NCBI RefSeq assembly: GCF_001547935.1
Contig: NZ_AP014635.1
Location: forward strand, 3,038,001-3,102,000
Reading direction: 5' to 3'
Source: Vibrio tritonius
Lineage (GTDB): Bacteria; Pseudomonadota; Gammaproteobacteria; Enterobacterales; Vibrionaceae
Length of the DNA: 64,000 nucleotides
Shown: positions 40,550 through 50,050 of the stretch, one piece after another
How the letters are laid out: the number at the start of each line of letters is the position of its first letter
How positions within the stretch are numbered: the stretch's first letter is position 1
Program-made: the position numbers and the translations under genes
The notes under the pieces: generated by a model
What the model was told of the DNA's origin: nothing
Databases searched by the model: none
What the model saw: the letters and a program-made list of their open reading frames with translations, nothing else

Positions 40550-40805
40550 AAAAATCAGCCTCACAAGCTGTATTGGTGTTTGTGCCCCAATTATCCTCAT
40601 TCACTTGGTAAAAGCGAGTAAAGCTTTATCAGAGAAATGTCATTTCAGAAAAAAGGATGCGGATTTTGAGATCTCAAGCAGTTACTTCAGTACCCATAAA
40701 AAGTTCTGCGCTCTAAAATCTCGCTAAGCTCTGGTGTTACTGGGTTGTTAACAGCCATATCAACATCAAGCTAACGCCCCCATAAAATATAAATAAGGAA
40801 AAGAC

Positions 40806-41822
40806 ATGTCTGAGTTGCGTACACTCGGGGAATTCATTGTTGAGAAACAACACGATTTTCCTCACGCAAGTGGAGAATTGTCCTCACTGCTAGCGTCAAT
40901 TCGATTGGCCGCCAAGATCGTTAACCGCGAAATTAACAAAGCGGGCCTCGTCGATATTACTGGTGCTACGGGTGTGGATAACATCCAAGGCGAAGAGCAA
41001 CAAAAGCTGGACGCTTATGCTAATGACAAGTTCAAAGCTGCACTAGAAGCACGCGACCAAGTGTGTGGTGTTGCTAGTGAGGAAGAAGATGAAGCGGTAG
41101 CCTTCAATAAAGAACTCAACAAAAACGCAAAATACGTCGTTTTAATGGATCCTCTCGACGGGTCAACCAATATTGATGTCAACGTCTCAGTCGGTACTAT
41201 TTTCTCCATTTACCGCCGCGTTTCAGAAGTGGGGACACCACCAACCGAAGAAGATTTCCTACAACCTGGTAATAAGCAGGTTGCTGCAGGTTATGTCATT
41301 TATGGCTCATCAACTATGCTGGTTTATACCACTGGTAATGGCGTCAATGGTTTTACTTATGACCCATCACTTGGCACGTTCTGCCTTTCTCATGAAAACA
41401 TGACCATTCCACAAGACGGTCGTATTTACTCAATCAATGAAGGCAACTACGTTCGTTTCCCGACCGGAGTGAAAAAGTACATTAAATTCTGCCAAGAAAA
41501 TGTGCCAGAAGATAATCGCCCTTACACCTCTCGTTACATCGGCTCGCTTGTAGCAGACTTTCATCGTAACTTATTGAAAGGTGGTATTTATCTTTATCCA
41601 AGAACAGAAAGCCATCCGAAAGGGAAACTACGTTTGCTTTATGAATGTAACCCAATGGCGTTTTTGATTGAACAAGCAGGCGGTATTGCAACAGATGGCA
41701 ATCAACGCATCATGGACATCAAACCAACCGAATTACACCAACGAGTGCCACTCTTTATTGGTTCAACCAATATGGTTAAAACGGTGCATCGCTTCCTAGA
41801 GCAGTATCCTGACGAAGAGTAA
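40806..41822 (+). CDS. fbp: Fructose-1,6-bisphosphatase class I
   Basis: Gluconeogenic phosphatase removing the 1-phosphate of fructose 1,6-bisphosphate. The 338-aa product contains the metal-binding block [34 protein letters not shown] upstream of it, and the substrate-binding [21 protein letters not shown]. Ribosome binding site AAGGAAA precedes the ATG. A terminator follows. Confidence 0.97.
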   Translation: MSELRTLGEFIVEKQHDFPHASGELSSLLASIRLAAKIVNREINKAGLVDITGATGVDNIQGEEQQKLDAYANDKFKAALEARDQVCGVASEEEDEAVAFNKELNKNAKYVVLMDPLDGSTNIDVNVSVGTIFSIYRRVSEVGTPPTEEDFLQPGNKQVAAGYVIYGSSTMLVYTTGNGVNGFTYDPSLGTFCLSHENMTIPQDGRIYSINEGNYVRFPTGVKKYIKFCQENVPEDNRPYTSRYIGSLVADFHRNLLKGGIYLYPRTESHPKGKLRLLYECNPMAFLIEQAGGIATDGNQRIMDIKPTELHQRVPLFIGSTNMVKTVHRFLEQYPDEE

Positions 41823-41850
41823 TCCGCATTTTTACTCTGCCGCGTAATAA

Positions 41851-41884
41851 AGAAAGCCAGCAAAATTGCTGGCTCTCTTCTTTG
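41851..41884. terminator. Terminator after fbp
   Basis: Stem AGCCAGCAA / TTGCTGGCT with a two-base loop, then CTCTTCTTT. The other strand is less T-rich but has AAAGAA/TTTCTT, so it may act for the convergent lipoprotein gene too. Confidence 0.75.
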
Positions 41885-41896
41885 ACCTTTATCTGG

Positions 41897-42253
41897 CTAA
41901 TCTATACCTGAATCGTCATCCCAAGAATCACCATCACGGTATAAATCATCAAACTGTGGTTTGGTAGTATCACACACGCCTCGATAAGGTTTGTGGTGAA
42001 TACCTAACATGTAAGGGTCCTGTTCACAATATTCAGTTACACCCACTAAATAGCCGGAGCTATATGATAAGTACAATGCATCCGTCAGGGAGGCATCGCT
42101 TCGATCCTGTAACTCAGTTTTCGATAACTTAACCTGGCCAAGTTCACCTTGTTGGAACCCGTATCCCTGCCAAGCATCGGTGCTGGTAGTGGAAGGCGTA
42201 GGCTGCGCACTACATCCAGCTAAAAATATCGCCAACACTAATAACTTTTTCAT
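41897..42253 (-). CDS. Small DUF2799-like outer-membrane lipoprotein
   Basis: 118-aa predicted lipoprotein: signal MKKLLVLAIFLAGCSAQP with a lipobox LAGC. The mature part is acidic with WQGYGFQQGELGQVKLSK and YSSGYLVGVTEYCEQDPYMLGIHHKPYRGVCD. The Gly-rich repeats and the Cys pair near YC and VC resemble DUF2799 lipoproteins; that assignment is by memory and moderate. I place the start at 42253, since the longer frame starts near or inside a MITE copy. No function is known. It is probably monocistronic. Confidence 0.75.
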   Translation of the reverse strand: MKKLLVLAIFLAGCSAQPTPSTTSTDAWQGYGFQQGELGQVKLSKTELQDRSDASLTDALYLSYSSGYLVGVTEYCEQDPYMLGIHHKPYRGVCDTTKPQFDDLYRDGDSWDDDSGID

Positions 42254-42322
42254 CAGCGTTCTCCTCTCTGAATCGCCGAATTCAGTATAGAAAGTGATTG
42301 GGATATTCGTATTGTGAATATG

Positions 42323-42588
42323 TATACCCAAATGACCTCAAGATGCAGACTTCAGAGCTTCATCAACGAGCACAGGTCAAGCTCAATGACGGAAGGAATG
42401 GTCATTCCCTTTCAACGTCATTGGGCGCAGAAATGGGCTTGTTGATGAGCTCCCAAGGGGCGAGTTGTATTCGCTCCTATGCTGCGTTACCGATTTTCTA
42501 CGTAGAATAACTATGTATTCAAATCGGTGCCTTGCCTATGAGCGAATACATTCTCGCTGAAACCGCATCTTGAGGTTACTTGGGTATA
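42323..42588. mobile_element. MITE-like element, full copy (copy 3)
   Basis: 266 bp bounded by TATACCC and GGGTATA. Nested pairs: GAGCTTCATCAAC (42355-42367) with GTTGATGAGCTC (42441-42452); GTATTCGCT (42467-42475) with AGCGAATAC (42541-42549); ACCGATTT (42489-42496) with AAATCGGT (42521-42528). No protein-coding frame of its own. It fills most of the 360-bp gap between ytfP and the upstream end of the lipoprotein gene. Target duplication is most likely TA, included in the ends. Confidence 0.9.
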
Positions 42589-42613
42589 AAATAGTATAAA
42601 TTTAGCTAATAAA

Positions 42614-42961
42614 TTAAACTCGCTGACACCAATCCCCTGATTCTATTAGGATATCTAGATGATCACTTTCTTGATAAATATAGATCCAAGCATGACCAAA
42701 AGTGGTTTCAATGCGTTCACGACGGTATTCAACGGGGACATCTTCTAATTCGTCAATTTTGGCTAAGGTATCATCATCAACCAAATAAACTTCTCCCGAA
42801 ATAGCATGATGTCCTTCAACTAAACCGGGATAAGGTCCGAGATCATAAAGTGCATATTCAGGCGGTGTATCGAAATGCCCAAGTAGTTGGCTATTAGCCA
42901 GATAGTGATGATTACACTCACCTTGGCGTAAGGTGCCATAAACAAAAACCAGATGTTGCAT
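42614..42961 (-). CDS. ytfP: Gamma-glutamylcyclotransferase-fold protein YtfP
   Basis: Small cytoplasmic AIG2/GGCT-like protein of 115 aa. The N terminus LVFVYGTLRQGECNHHYL carries the substrate-binding YGTLR loop. The candidate catalytic Glu is E57 in AISGEVYLVDD. In related enzymes this fold makes 5-oxoproline from gamma-glutamyl amines, but YtfP's own substrate is not established. The start ATG at 42961 (MQHLVFVYG) has GGAG upstream. It follows tamB, as in E. coli. Confidence 0.9.
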   Translation of the reverse strand: MQHLVFVYGTLRQGECNHHYLANSQLLGHFDTPPEYALYDLGPYPGLVEGHHAISGEVYLVDDDTLAKIDELEDVPVEYRRERIETTFGHAWIYIYQESDHLDILIESGDWCQRV

Positions 42962-42971
42962 AGCCCTCTCC

Positions 42972-45900
42972 TTAGTCAAATTCAAATTGGTACAGAACAT
43001 CAACCGCACTGGTTAATCCTGATACCGCTTCTACATACAAATCCTTCATTAAACGATAGCGTACAGTAAACTCACCAACCGAGTTAAAAATACCGACACC
43101 ATATTTGACTTGCAAGCCCGGTAAAATGTAACCACTTACCGTAACCTGAGAATCCTCCCCAGAACCTGCGGTATCTAACTGCAGATCTTGCACACCAACC
43201 GCCTGCCCTAGCTCACCAACCAATTTACCACTTTGTGCCAAGCTTAAACCAATTAAGGTTGTCGTCATGGAGTTTCCTCCTTCCTCTCCATCAATATCTT
43301 GCCCACGCAATAGATAAGATAGAGCATTGGCTTGGGGCATACTAGGGTCAGAGAAAACCGTCACTTGAGGCGCATCGGCAGAACCAGTCACTTTAATACC
43401 GGCCGTCACGTCGTCTTCGATGTTGTCAGGATTACGAATCGCCGTAATGGATAAATTAGGCTGATCAACCGCCCCATTCATCACAATTTTCCCTTCCTGT
43501 ATCACCAAATCTTGGCCAAACGAACGGTAAGTACCATCAATCAAATTAACTTCACCTGTCACAAACGGACCTTTGTCTTTTTGTGTCACGTTAAGATGAC
43601 CAGTAAGACCCGCTTTTAAACCGAAGGCACTCAATTTAAAGTCATTACCAATATCGATAGAAACTGCAGTTTCTATATCAAATGGGAAACGGTTTTCCTC
43701 TGTTACAGGCTTCAAGTTTTTATCGAGAATAATTTGATCTTTCGATACGCTCACTGCACTTTGCGGCAGTTCCTCAACCACAACGCGCCCCCAAGGTAAG
43801 GCTATATTTCCAGAGATGGAAGCCAGTTTAGGTTTCATTGCTAAAGAGAGATCTGGCACCACTTTGGCTTTCACCATAGGCGGCATATCTACCATGAGAG
43901 AATCAGCACCCACATGTGCGTTGATACGCCAATTCGCTAAATCGGTCCAATCCGCATCTCCCGAGAGCAACAGTTTTCCATCTTGAGTCGTAATGGAAGA
44001 CTGCAACTGAGCCAAATAATCTTTAAATTCAATCTGCACATGTCCTGAGTTGATATCAACCGGAGAAATCTCACCATGTACAGCAATATCATCAATTGTA
44101 AGGTGCCCTTTCACTTTTGGATGCAGCATATCGCCACGAAAATCTAAATCTGTTGTGATAGTCGATGTCACCTTGCTGTATTCACCAAATTGATTGGCAA
44201 GAAAATCAAGGTTAAGTGGTGTTAGTGCCAAATGGCCTTGCATCTGCTTGTTCGATTTAGTCACATCCGCAATCGCCACATGTCCAGATAAAGTACCATT
44301 TTGGGAAACATCAACTTGCCACTGAGCTTGCAATTGATTCTCTTCAAGACGTGCTTTTAAGTTCGCCTTATCCCAAGCAACGGTCAGTGGAGCATCCAAC
44401 TGCTGCACGACCTTCCCATGCCCAAGCATTAAGTTAATATCAACGAAAGGCGCTTTATCTGGAGCCCATGAGGCCAAAAACTCTGCATCACCTGAACCAT
44501 ACAAAGCAGTATCTTGTGGGAAGAACATCGCAAGCTGTTGAAAGTCAAGCTGATGGGCAGATATTGCAACAGCCCCTGTTTTTCCAATAGTGGTCGATTT
44601 ATCTAAGCAAATCGCCGCGTTTCCATCTTTCCAGCAGTGTGATCCAATACGCACTTCTTGCCTATCTGCATCCACTGCCAAAGCCGTTTTCTGCTGCAAT
44701 CGCCATTCACCAATGTCAGACCCAATTGACCAATGGTCAATATTCCCTTTCCATAGTATTGATGGCTTAAGTTCAAACCGCCCATCGAAAGCGACATCCG
44801 TACGCAATTTTGGTTCTGGTGCCGCAACTTTAAGTGCAATTCTATGTTGGTCTTGAGTCCCTTTTACTGACAATTGAGCGGAAGTCATTTTGTACTGCTG
44901 ATAAACGATATCACTCGTACTCAAAGCAAGATCAACGGTTGGCTTAACCAAAGGAGAAACCATTCCTCTTAAAGTAAACTGACGAACTTTCAATTGCTTT
45001 TGCCAGACAATATCACCACCATCAACAGCAAGTTGGATATTAGGTCGCTTGGCTTTACCGCGAAACAGCATCGTTCCCTGCAACTTACCTTTTGCGTTAG
45101 GAAGCGATTTTGCAATATCTGGAATATGCAATTGAACATTCATATTCCATTGCTTAGCAAGCTTACCTTGAACCTCAATACGGTTTTCACCGTGCGCTAA
45201 AGTAATTCCTTGAGTAGAAACGTCAAATAGCCCTTTACCCTGCTCATCACCCGCGCTGACTTCTCCAGCTAGGTGCAAAGGGTAATTTCTCACCTCACCA
45301 TTCAGCGCAAGCACCGGGAACTCAACTTGCCAGCCACCGGCTTCGGTTAAATGCCCAGAGGTTTCCAGATGACCACTGATGTTACCTTTAGCTTGTGGCC
45401 AATAATATCCCGGTTGAATATCATCTAGATCGAGTTTCGCCTTCCAGTTCGCTAGAACTTTCCAATCCGCGCTAGCTTGACCACTAAACTGTCCACCCAA
45501 CGTATCGACTTGCACCTGTGACAAGTTTATTGACGATAAGCTGCCAGTACCTTTCACGTTCAGCTCGATCGGTGGTATTTGCTGCCCTTTTAACGCACTG
45601 GCTAACATCAATTGATACTGATTCAAATCACCAGATGCGGTGAGATTAGCATGCTCAATATGGTATTGCGCCTCATCGGTGAGAGGCCATTGAGCCGTTA
45701 GATCCTTCACTTTAAGTAAGAACGGAACATTGGGTTCAAGCGGCTGAATATTGGTATCTACTTTACCAGTCACAGGTCCAATTAAATTGGCATTGATACC
45801 TAAATGAGACAAACTCCCCTGAAGCTTCGCTGACAAAGATTGGCCCGTGATTGAGTTCGTATTTAATTGAGACGAGAGAGTCACATCCAATGGGTAGTTT

Positions 45901-46724
45901 TTATCCAACTGAATATGCCCTTTAAGATCTACATTGCCTTGGGGTGCAATAACCGACAATGACGAGATCGAGATATCATGCTGGTAGGCTTTACCACTTA
46001 AATTCAATGAGTTAACAATAATTGGAGTGGATTGCTCAAAACGAAAATCATCAACATGAAAATGAGGCACTGAAATACGCAGTGGGATTTGCACACTGGG
46101 TAATTGAATAGCCATTTGTTTTGAGGGTTCAGCGTTGGTCTTGTCAACCGCCTTATTCAGCGCTAATCGGATCTGCTGCCATTGAGTTTGACCTAACTGT
46201 AATTGGTTACCAAACATTGTCGCACTGGTTGATAAATGCTTCCAACTCAATTGCGTACCAAAGAGATTCAAATCAATATCATCCAGCGCTAAGCGACTAA
46301 CATAAAATGGTATCGGAGTCGCAATGGCACTGGGCGCATTGGTTTGATTATCTTCTTTGTTTTCATTTGAATCTTGAGGTGTTTTTAGGGTCACCTTAAG
46401 TCCTTTCGCCGCTACCGTTCGCAAACAAATTGCAGGCTCAAGCAGACAATGCCCTTTGATCCCTAAAGTTAGTTTATCAGCTGTGGCATCAACCCCATAT
46501 GAATCATCTTTATAGGTTACTTTGTTAAGCGAAAACTCAGGGTAAAGCGCCCCATCAGCAGAACCAATCGACAACTGCGGCACAAGATTTTGTAACCCTA
46601 TGAGCAACACGTTTAAACCAGAATTACTAAACAGTAAGCTACCGACTATCACGGCCAAGACTAACAGGAATACTGTACAGAACAGCGTAGCAAGACGAGT
46701 CCATTTCAACGCCAGATGGATCAT
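42972..46724 (-). CDS. tamB: Translocation and assembly module subunit TamB
   Basis: Very large inner-membrane-anchored AsmA-like protein, implicated with TamA in outer-membrane protein insertion and phospholipid transport. The 1250-aa product has an N-terminal helix (LFCTVFLLVLAVIVGSLLFS). A long beta-rich periplasmic part follows, and the C-terminal DUF490 domain (ISGNIALPWGRVVVEELPQSAV through VKYGVGIFNSVGEFTVRYRL) ends in a typical YQFEFD. It overlaps tamA by four bases, so the pair is translationally coupled. Confidence 0.95.
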   Translation of the reverse strand: MIHLALKWTRLATLFCTVFLLVLAVIVGSLLFSNSGLNVLLIGLQNLVPQLSIGSADGALYPEFSLNKVTYKDDSYGVDATADKLTLGIKGHCLLEPAICLRTVAAKGLKVTLKTPQDSNENKEDNQTNAPSAIATPIPFYVSRLALDDIDLNLFGTQLSWKHLSTSATMFGNQLQLGQTQWQQIRLALNKAVDKTNAEPSKQMAIQLPSVQIPLRISVPHFHVDDFRFEQSTPIIVNSLNLSGKAYQHDISISSLSVIAPQGNVDLKGHIQLDKNYPLDVTLSSQLNTNSITGQSLSAKLQGSLSHLGINANLIGPVTGKVDTNIQPLEPNVPFLLKVKDLTAQWPLTDEAQYHIEHANLTASGDLNQYQLMLASALKGQQIPPIELNVKGTGSLSSINLSQVQVDTLGGQFSGQASADWKVLANWKAKLDLDDIQPGYYWPQAKGNISGHLETSGHLTEAGGWQVEFPVLALNGEVRNYPLHLAGEVSAGDEQGKGLFDVSTQGITLAHGENRIEVQGKLAKQWNMNVQLHIPDIAKSLPNAKGKLQGTMLFRGKAKRPNIQLAVDGGDIVWQKQLKVRQFTLRGMVSPLVKPTVDLALSTSDIVYQQYKMTSAQLSVKGTQDQHRIALKVAAPEPKLRTDVAFDGRFELKPSILWKGNIDHWSIGSDIGEWRLQQKTALAVDADRQEVRIGSHCWKDGNAAICLDKSTTIGKTGAVAISAHQLDFQQLAMFFPQDTALYGSGDAEFLASWAPDKAPFVDINLMLGHGKVVQQLDAPLTVAWDKANLKARLEENQLQAQWQVDVSQNGTLSGHVAIADVTKSNKQMQGHLALTPLNLDFLANQFGEYSKVTSTITTDLDFRGDMLHPKVKGHLTIDDIAVHGEISPVDINSGHVQIEFKDYLAQLQSSITTQDGKLLLSGDADWTDLANWRINAHVGADSLMVDMPPMVKAKVVPDLSLAMKPKLASISGNIALPWGRVVVEELPQSAVSVSKDQIILDKNLKPVTEENRFPFDIETAVSIDIGNDFKLSAFGLKAGLTGHLNVTQKDKGPFVTGEVNLIDGTYRSFGQDLVIQEGKIVMNGAVDQPNLSITAIRNPDNIEDDVTAGIKVTGSADAPQVTVFSDPSMPQANALSYLLRGQDIDGEEGGNSMTTTLIGLSLAQSGKLVGELGQAVGVQDLQLDTAGSGEDSQVTVSGYILPGLQVKYGVGIFNSVGEFTVRYRLMKDLYVEAVSGLTSAVDVLYQFEFD

Positions 46725-48436
46725 AGTTCAGGCCCTAGCGTGAAGTGAATACGGAATTGATCGCCCGGATCTTCTTGTAGCCCCCAAGCAAAATCGAGAC
46801 GCAATGGTCCAACCGGAGAGATCCAACGGATCCCAAAGCCAGTACCGGTTTTCCAGTCTGGTAACGTATCAAAGGCATCTCCGGAATCAACAAAAACCGC
46901 CCCCCACCAATTTCCAGTAATACGATATTGATATTCCAAGCTGCCCGTTGCAATGTACTTAGCTCCAGCTAATGCACCTGATGAATCGGTCGGAGATATC
47001 GATTCGTAACCATAACCACGAATACTATTATCACCACCAGCAAAAAAACGTAACGAAGGTGAAATCCGGTCAAAGTTTTGTACTAGGTTTGCGCCACCAT
47101 CAAGACGGAAAAGACCGCGATGATTCTGCCCATAACTGCGAATCCATGAGGTTCCCGCTAACACCCGCAAAACTTGTGTTTCAGAGAATAACGAAGGATC
47201 ACCATATTCAAGAGTAATGGTTTCTTTATCCCCCCAGGTCAGCAATGTGCCTTTGGCGCGAGTACGAGTTCTGGTATAAGTCACCCCTGGTAACACAAAC
47301 TGGCCAATATCGTCTAACTCACCTTGCTCGTAGTTTTCAATCAGGTAGCGTGCAAAAATGGTGCGATGCCAACCATCGTCCATCAACCAATGACGTTCGA
47401 TAGCTAAATTCGATTCTATGCTTTGAGTATCTCGACTATCGACATGCTTCATACCATAAGAAAAACGGTAGTACTGATGTAACACATCTTCTAATGGAAT
47501 TTTGTAGCCAAGGGTAATGACTTGCTCTGGTTCAGAAATAGAAAAACTACTATCAAAACTGTGCCCCAGCTTATTTACCCAAGGCTTTTCCCAGGATAAT
47601 GTTCCTTTAATCCCTACATCAGTTGAGTAACCTAACCCCGTTTCTAACTGGTTACGAGCTTGAGGAGCTAAAGTGACTTTCATTGGTAACGAACGCTCAG
47701 TGTCAATCTTACTGAGGTCCGGCTCCACGAGGACAGATGAGAACCACTCTGTGCTTGATAATGCTTGGTTAAAGTGAGCCACATCAGACACATCATATGA
47801 ATCCCCAGCTTTATATGGCTGGAGTGAAGCAACCCTCGCTAACTCAATTTGGCTTCCGGTAATTGTCGTTTGACCAAATTGGTAGCGAATACCACTATCA
47901 AAATACAGCGTAATGATCGCTTCATTTAATTCTGGAGCAACCCCTATCTGACTTTTGATAAATTTGCCATTGAAGTAACCTTTCTTCATCGCTAGGTTAC
48001 CTAAGCCACTTTTCAAAGCATCATATTTACCATGATTAAGCGGGACACCAACTGTCAAACCACTTTGGTTAACTAACCGAATAAAGTCCTTATCTTGCTT
48101 AGCTTCACCGGTAATTTGAATATCAACTTTGACTATCTTTGTTACCACTCCGGGAATCACTTGTACGATCAGCTTATCTTCGCCTTCTGGTACAGAAAAA
48201 CTGATGTCAGGGTGGTAATAACCTAGCGCGTTGAGAGCCTCAGTTATCTTTTGTTCGATTTGCGATTGAAAACGCAATTTAACAGAGTAATCTTCTGGTG
48301 AAATAGAAGATAGATAGGCTTGCACATTGCTTTCCAAAGCGCCATCCAACCCTTGAATATCAAGTTCGGCTTTGGCGAAAGATGAAGCAGAAAACAGCAT
48401 TGCGCAGATAAACGCTGGAAAAGATGTTCGTCTCAT
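46721..48436 (-). CDS. tamA: Outer-membrane assembly protein TamA
   Basis: Omp85-family outer-membrane barrel partner of TamB. The 571-aa product has a signal peptide (RTSFPAFICAMLFSASSFAKA), three POTRA domains (residues about 25-260) and a 16-strand barrel. The barrel shows GGDNSIRGYGYESISPTD, the lid-lock-type motif seen in Omp85 proteins as VRGY/IRGY. The C terminus RIHFTLGPEL is aromatic-poor but has the alternating strand pattern. It is followed by tamB. Confidence 0.95.
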   Translation of the reverse strand: MRRTSFPAFICAMLFSASSFAKAELDIQGLDGALESNVQAYLSSISPEDYSVKLRFQSQIEQKITEALNALGYYHPDISFSVPEGEDKLIVQVIPGVVTKIVKVDIQITGEAKQDKDFIRLVNQSGLTVGVPLNHGKYDALKSGLGNLAMKKGYFNGKFIKSQIGVAPELNEAIITLYFDSGIRYQFGQTTITGSQIELARVASLQPYKAGDSYDVSDVAHFNQALSSTEWFSSVLVEPDLSKIDTERSLPMKVTLAPQARNQLETGLGYSTDVGIKGTLSWEKPWVNKLGHSFDSSFSISEPEQVITLGYKIPLEDVLHQYYRFSYGMKHVDSRDTQSIESNLAIERHWLMDDGWHRTIFARYLIENYEQGELDDIGQFVLPGVTYTRTRTRAKGTLLTWGDKETITLEYGDPSLFSETQVLRVLAGTSWIRSYGQNHRGLFRLDGGANLVQNFDRISPSLRFFAGGDNSIRGYGYESISPTDSSGALAGAKYIATGSLEYQYRITGNWWGAVFVDSGDAFDTLPDWKTGTGFGIRWISPVGPLRLDFAWGLQEDPGDQFRIHFTLGPEL

Positions 48437-48608
48437 GCTTAATTAAGGGGCATCGTGGTTCAGCAGATTCTAATCATTAATGGCTGAATCATACAGCGAA
48501 ACACCGATTGCGTCTGTACGGAAACGGTCAATTATCAAACCCAACTCAAAGAGTTCGTCTCGATTGGCATAGAAACGCCACCATCAGCGCATGAATAAAG
48601 GAAATAAT

Positions 48609-49247
48609 ATGCTCGATAAACAAGTAATGATCACCGCTGAAAATGCATTGCCGGGTCGCTCAACCCCAATGACCATCGATGACACCCATTTTATTAATCA
48701 AACCAGTATGACAGCCCCCCCTAAAGAAGGTGAAGAACACGTTCTTATTGGTATGGGATGTTTTTGGGGCGTTGAACGTCTGTTCTGGCAACTAGACGGA
48801 GTAGTCTCCACTTCTGTTGGTTATTCTGGTGGCTTTACCCCCAACCCAACCTATGAAGAAGTCTGCACTGGTCAAACGGGTCATGCGGAAGTGGTTCATA
48901 TTGTCTATGACCCAAGTAAACTGTCATTTAAGCAATTACTCAATCACTTCTGGGAAAATCACAACCCAACTCAAGGCATGCGCCAAGGTAACGATTTAGG
49001 CACTCAGTATCGCTCTGCAATTTACTATTACACAGAAGAGCAAAAGGCAGCAGCTGAAGATAGCCTAGCTGCATATCAAGCCTTGCTCTCCAACAGTGAG
49101 TTTGATCGTATTACCACAGAAATATTACCCGCTACAGAGTACTATTTTGCCGAAACCTATCACCAACAGTACCTTGCAAAAAATCCCAACGGTTACTGTG
49201 GATTAGGTGGAACAGGGATCTGTTTCCCTCCTAGTCTCCAAGGCTAA
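48609..49247 (+). CDS. msrA: Peptide methionine sulfoxide reductase MsrA
   Basis: Reduces methionine-S-sulfoxide in proteins. The 212-aa product has the catalytic Cys51 in [15 protein letters not shown]. It also has the [13 protein letters not shown] block, [18 protein letters not shown], and a C-terminal resolving Cys in [13 protein letters not shown]. The ATG at 48609 is preferred because AAGGA lies six bases upstream; the ATG at 48591 lacks a good site. It diverges from tamA-tamB, as in E. coli. A perfect hairpin follows. Confidence 0.95.
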   Translation: MLDKQVMITAENALPGRSTPMTIDDTHFINQTSMTAPPKEGEEHVLIGMGCFWGVERLFWQLDGVVSTSVGYSGGFTPNPTYEEVCTGQTGHAEVVHIVYDPSKLSFKQLLNHFWENHNPTQGMRQGNDLGTQYRSAIYYYTEEQKAAAEDSLAAYQALLSNSEFDRITTEILPATEYYFAETYHQQYLAKNPNGYCGLGGTGICFPPSLQG

Positions 49248-49253
49248 CTGAAC

Positions 49254-49280
49254 AGGCCATGAAATTGGGTTTCATGGCCT
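49254..49280 (+). terminator. Hairpin after msrA, possible terminator without a T run
   Basis: Perfect 11-bp stem AGGCCATGAAA / TTTCATGGCCT with loop TTGGG, seven bases after the msrA stop. It is followed by AAACC rather than T residues, so intrinsic termination is doubtful. Confidence 0.5.
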
Positions 49281-49680
49281 AAACCTACCATTGGGTAGCT
49301 GTTTTGTTTCACTCAACGTCATCAACTCACTCACCGCTGAAAACGAATTAACTGTTCCTAAAATACTAAATGCAGACTCGCATCCCCTAGCGCTCCTCTT
49401 TGCCATAATAATGCAAAAAAAACGCGGTAACGTACTGTCTGTGATAGAGGACCGCTTAAATGAGCATGTAACTGAAGTAGCTCCTCATTTAGTCGGTGAT
49501 GCACTTCTCCCCATCATGGTCATTATGTGGTGATAAATTGGTACAGGGTCAGATAACAACCTGACGAATCTCGCGTATATTTAGCAACAAATTAATTCGT
49601 AGAAGCAATTATTCATTGCTTGCCTCATCACTGATTTGTTATACCATAACATTTCTCTAACTCGATTATGCTGGTGAAAG
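49281..49680. other. Intergenic region, about 400 bp, upstream of the zinc cluster
   Basis: One open frame (49291-49533, 80 codons from a TTG) has no recognisable family, no good ribosome binding site and no neighbour logic; it is probably not a gene. The last 65 bases hold a promoter and a Zur-box-like palindrome. Nothing else stands out. Confidence 0.55.
49633..49655 (+). promoter_or_regulatory. Zur box upstream of the zinc cluster
   Basis: GATTTGTTATACCATAACATTTC fits the Zur operator consensus GAAATGTTATA-N-TATAACATTTC closely. The inner palindrome GTTAT-ACC-ATAAC is perfect, and TTGTTAT and ATAACATTTC match the outer arms. It lies 25 bases before the DUF2607 ATG and covers the likely -10 (TATACC, with TTGCTT 18 bases upstream). 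Known Zur sites repress when zinc is bound. Assignment to Zur is inference from the match and from the His-rich genes downstream. Confidence 0.8.
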
Positions 49681-50022
49681 ATGGGGCAATCTCTACATAC
49701 ATTGCGAATGCATGCTCGGATCGTGTCTTGGTGCTCGCTCCCACTCGTGCTATTCCTATGTATTGCCTTCGTTCATCATGAAACTGATTATGATGTGGCT
49801 CATCACCACCATCATGTTTGCCAACATTTTTCAAATGTTCACAATGCCTTACCTCCCCACGTACCTGATGTTCCGGTTTGGAGCTCACACGTTGTTTGGC
49901 ATCCTCTTACGCTACTCCCCGCCCTGGTAGTACAACTCGTACCCAGTATTGCACGAGCTCCCCCTTCATCACTTCTGAAACAGAACTATACCCAAATGAC
50001 CTTTGAGGTTACTTGGGTATAA
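49681..50022 (+). CDS. His-rich DUF2607-type membrane protein, first gene of the Zur-headed zinc cluster
   Basis: A 113-aa protein with a hydrophobic signal-like segment (residues about 16-31), a five-His run at 41-45, more His at 60 and 70, and a second hydrophobic stretch at 75-91. It resembles the Vibrio DUF2607 family found next to this zinc transporter; the family has no established biochemical role. The frame enters the MITE footprint exactly at codon 103. Residues 103-113 (YTQMTFEVTWV) and the stop are therefore repeat-derived. The native C terminus probably ended near residue 100. It may be the first gene of a set described in V. cholerae as zrgABCDE; letter assignment is not certain. 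Confidence 0.75.
   Translation: MGQSLHTLRMHARIVSWCSLPLVLFLCIAFVHHETDYDVAHHHHHVCQHFSNVHNALPPHVPDVPVWSSHVVWHPLTLLPALVVQLVPSIARAPPSSLLKQNYTQMTFEVTWV
49987..50021. repeat. MITE footprint: both terminal repeats with the interior deleted (copy 4)
   Basis: TATACCCAAATGACCT joined directly to TTGAGGTTACTTGGGTATA: 35 bp, the two ends of the 266-bp element with about 231 internal bases missing. It overlaps the 3' end of the DUF2607 gene and ends 29 bases before the next gene's ATG. Confidence 0.9.
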
Positions 50023-50050
50023 CATTTCATTTATTTTTCAGGAGTACATC

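Noticed and set aside
42298..42510. 70-codon open frame through MITE copy 3 (and a similar frame at copy 1)
   Set aside because: The frame is simply the repeat sequence read through; the element carries no protein-like domain.
49254..49280. Perfect hairpin after msrA as a REP-like repeat
   Set aside because: Only one copy seen in the window and no family consensus recognised; kept only as a weak terminator candidate.
49291..49533. 80-codon open frame between msrA and the zinc cluster
   Set aside because: Starts with TTG, no ribosome binding site, no recognisable domain, and unusual composition; more likely chance than a gene.
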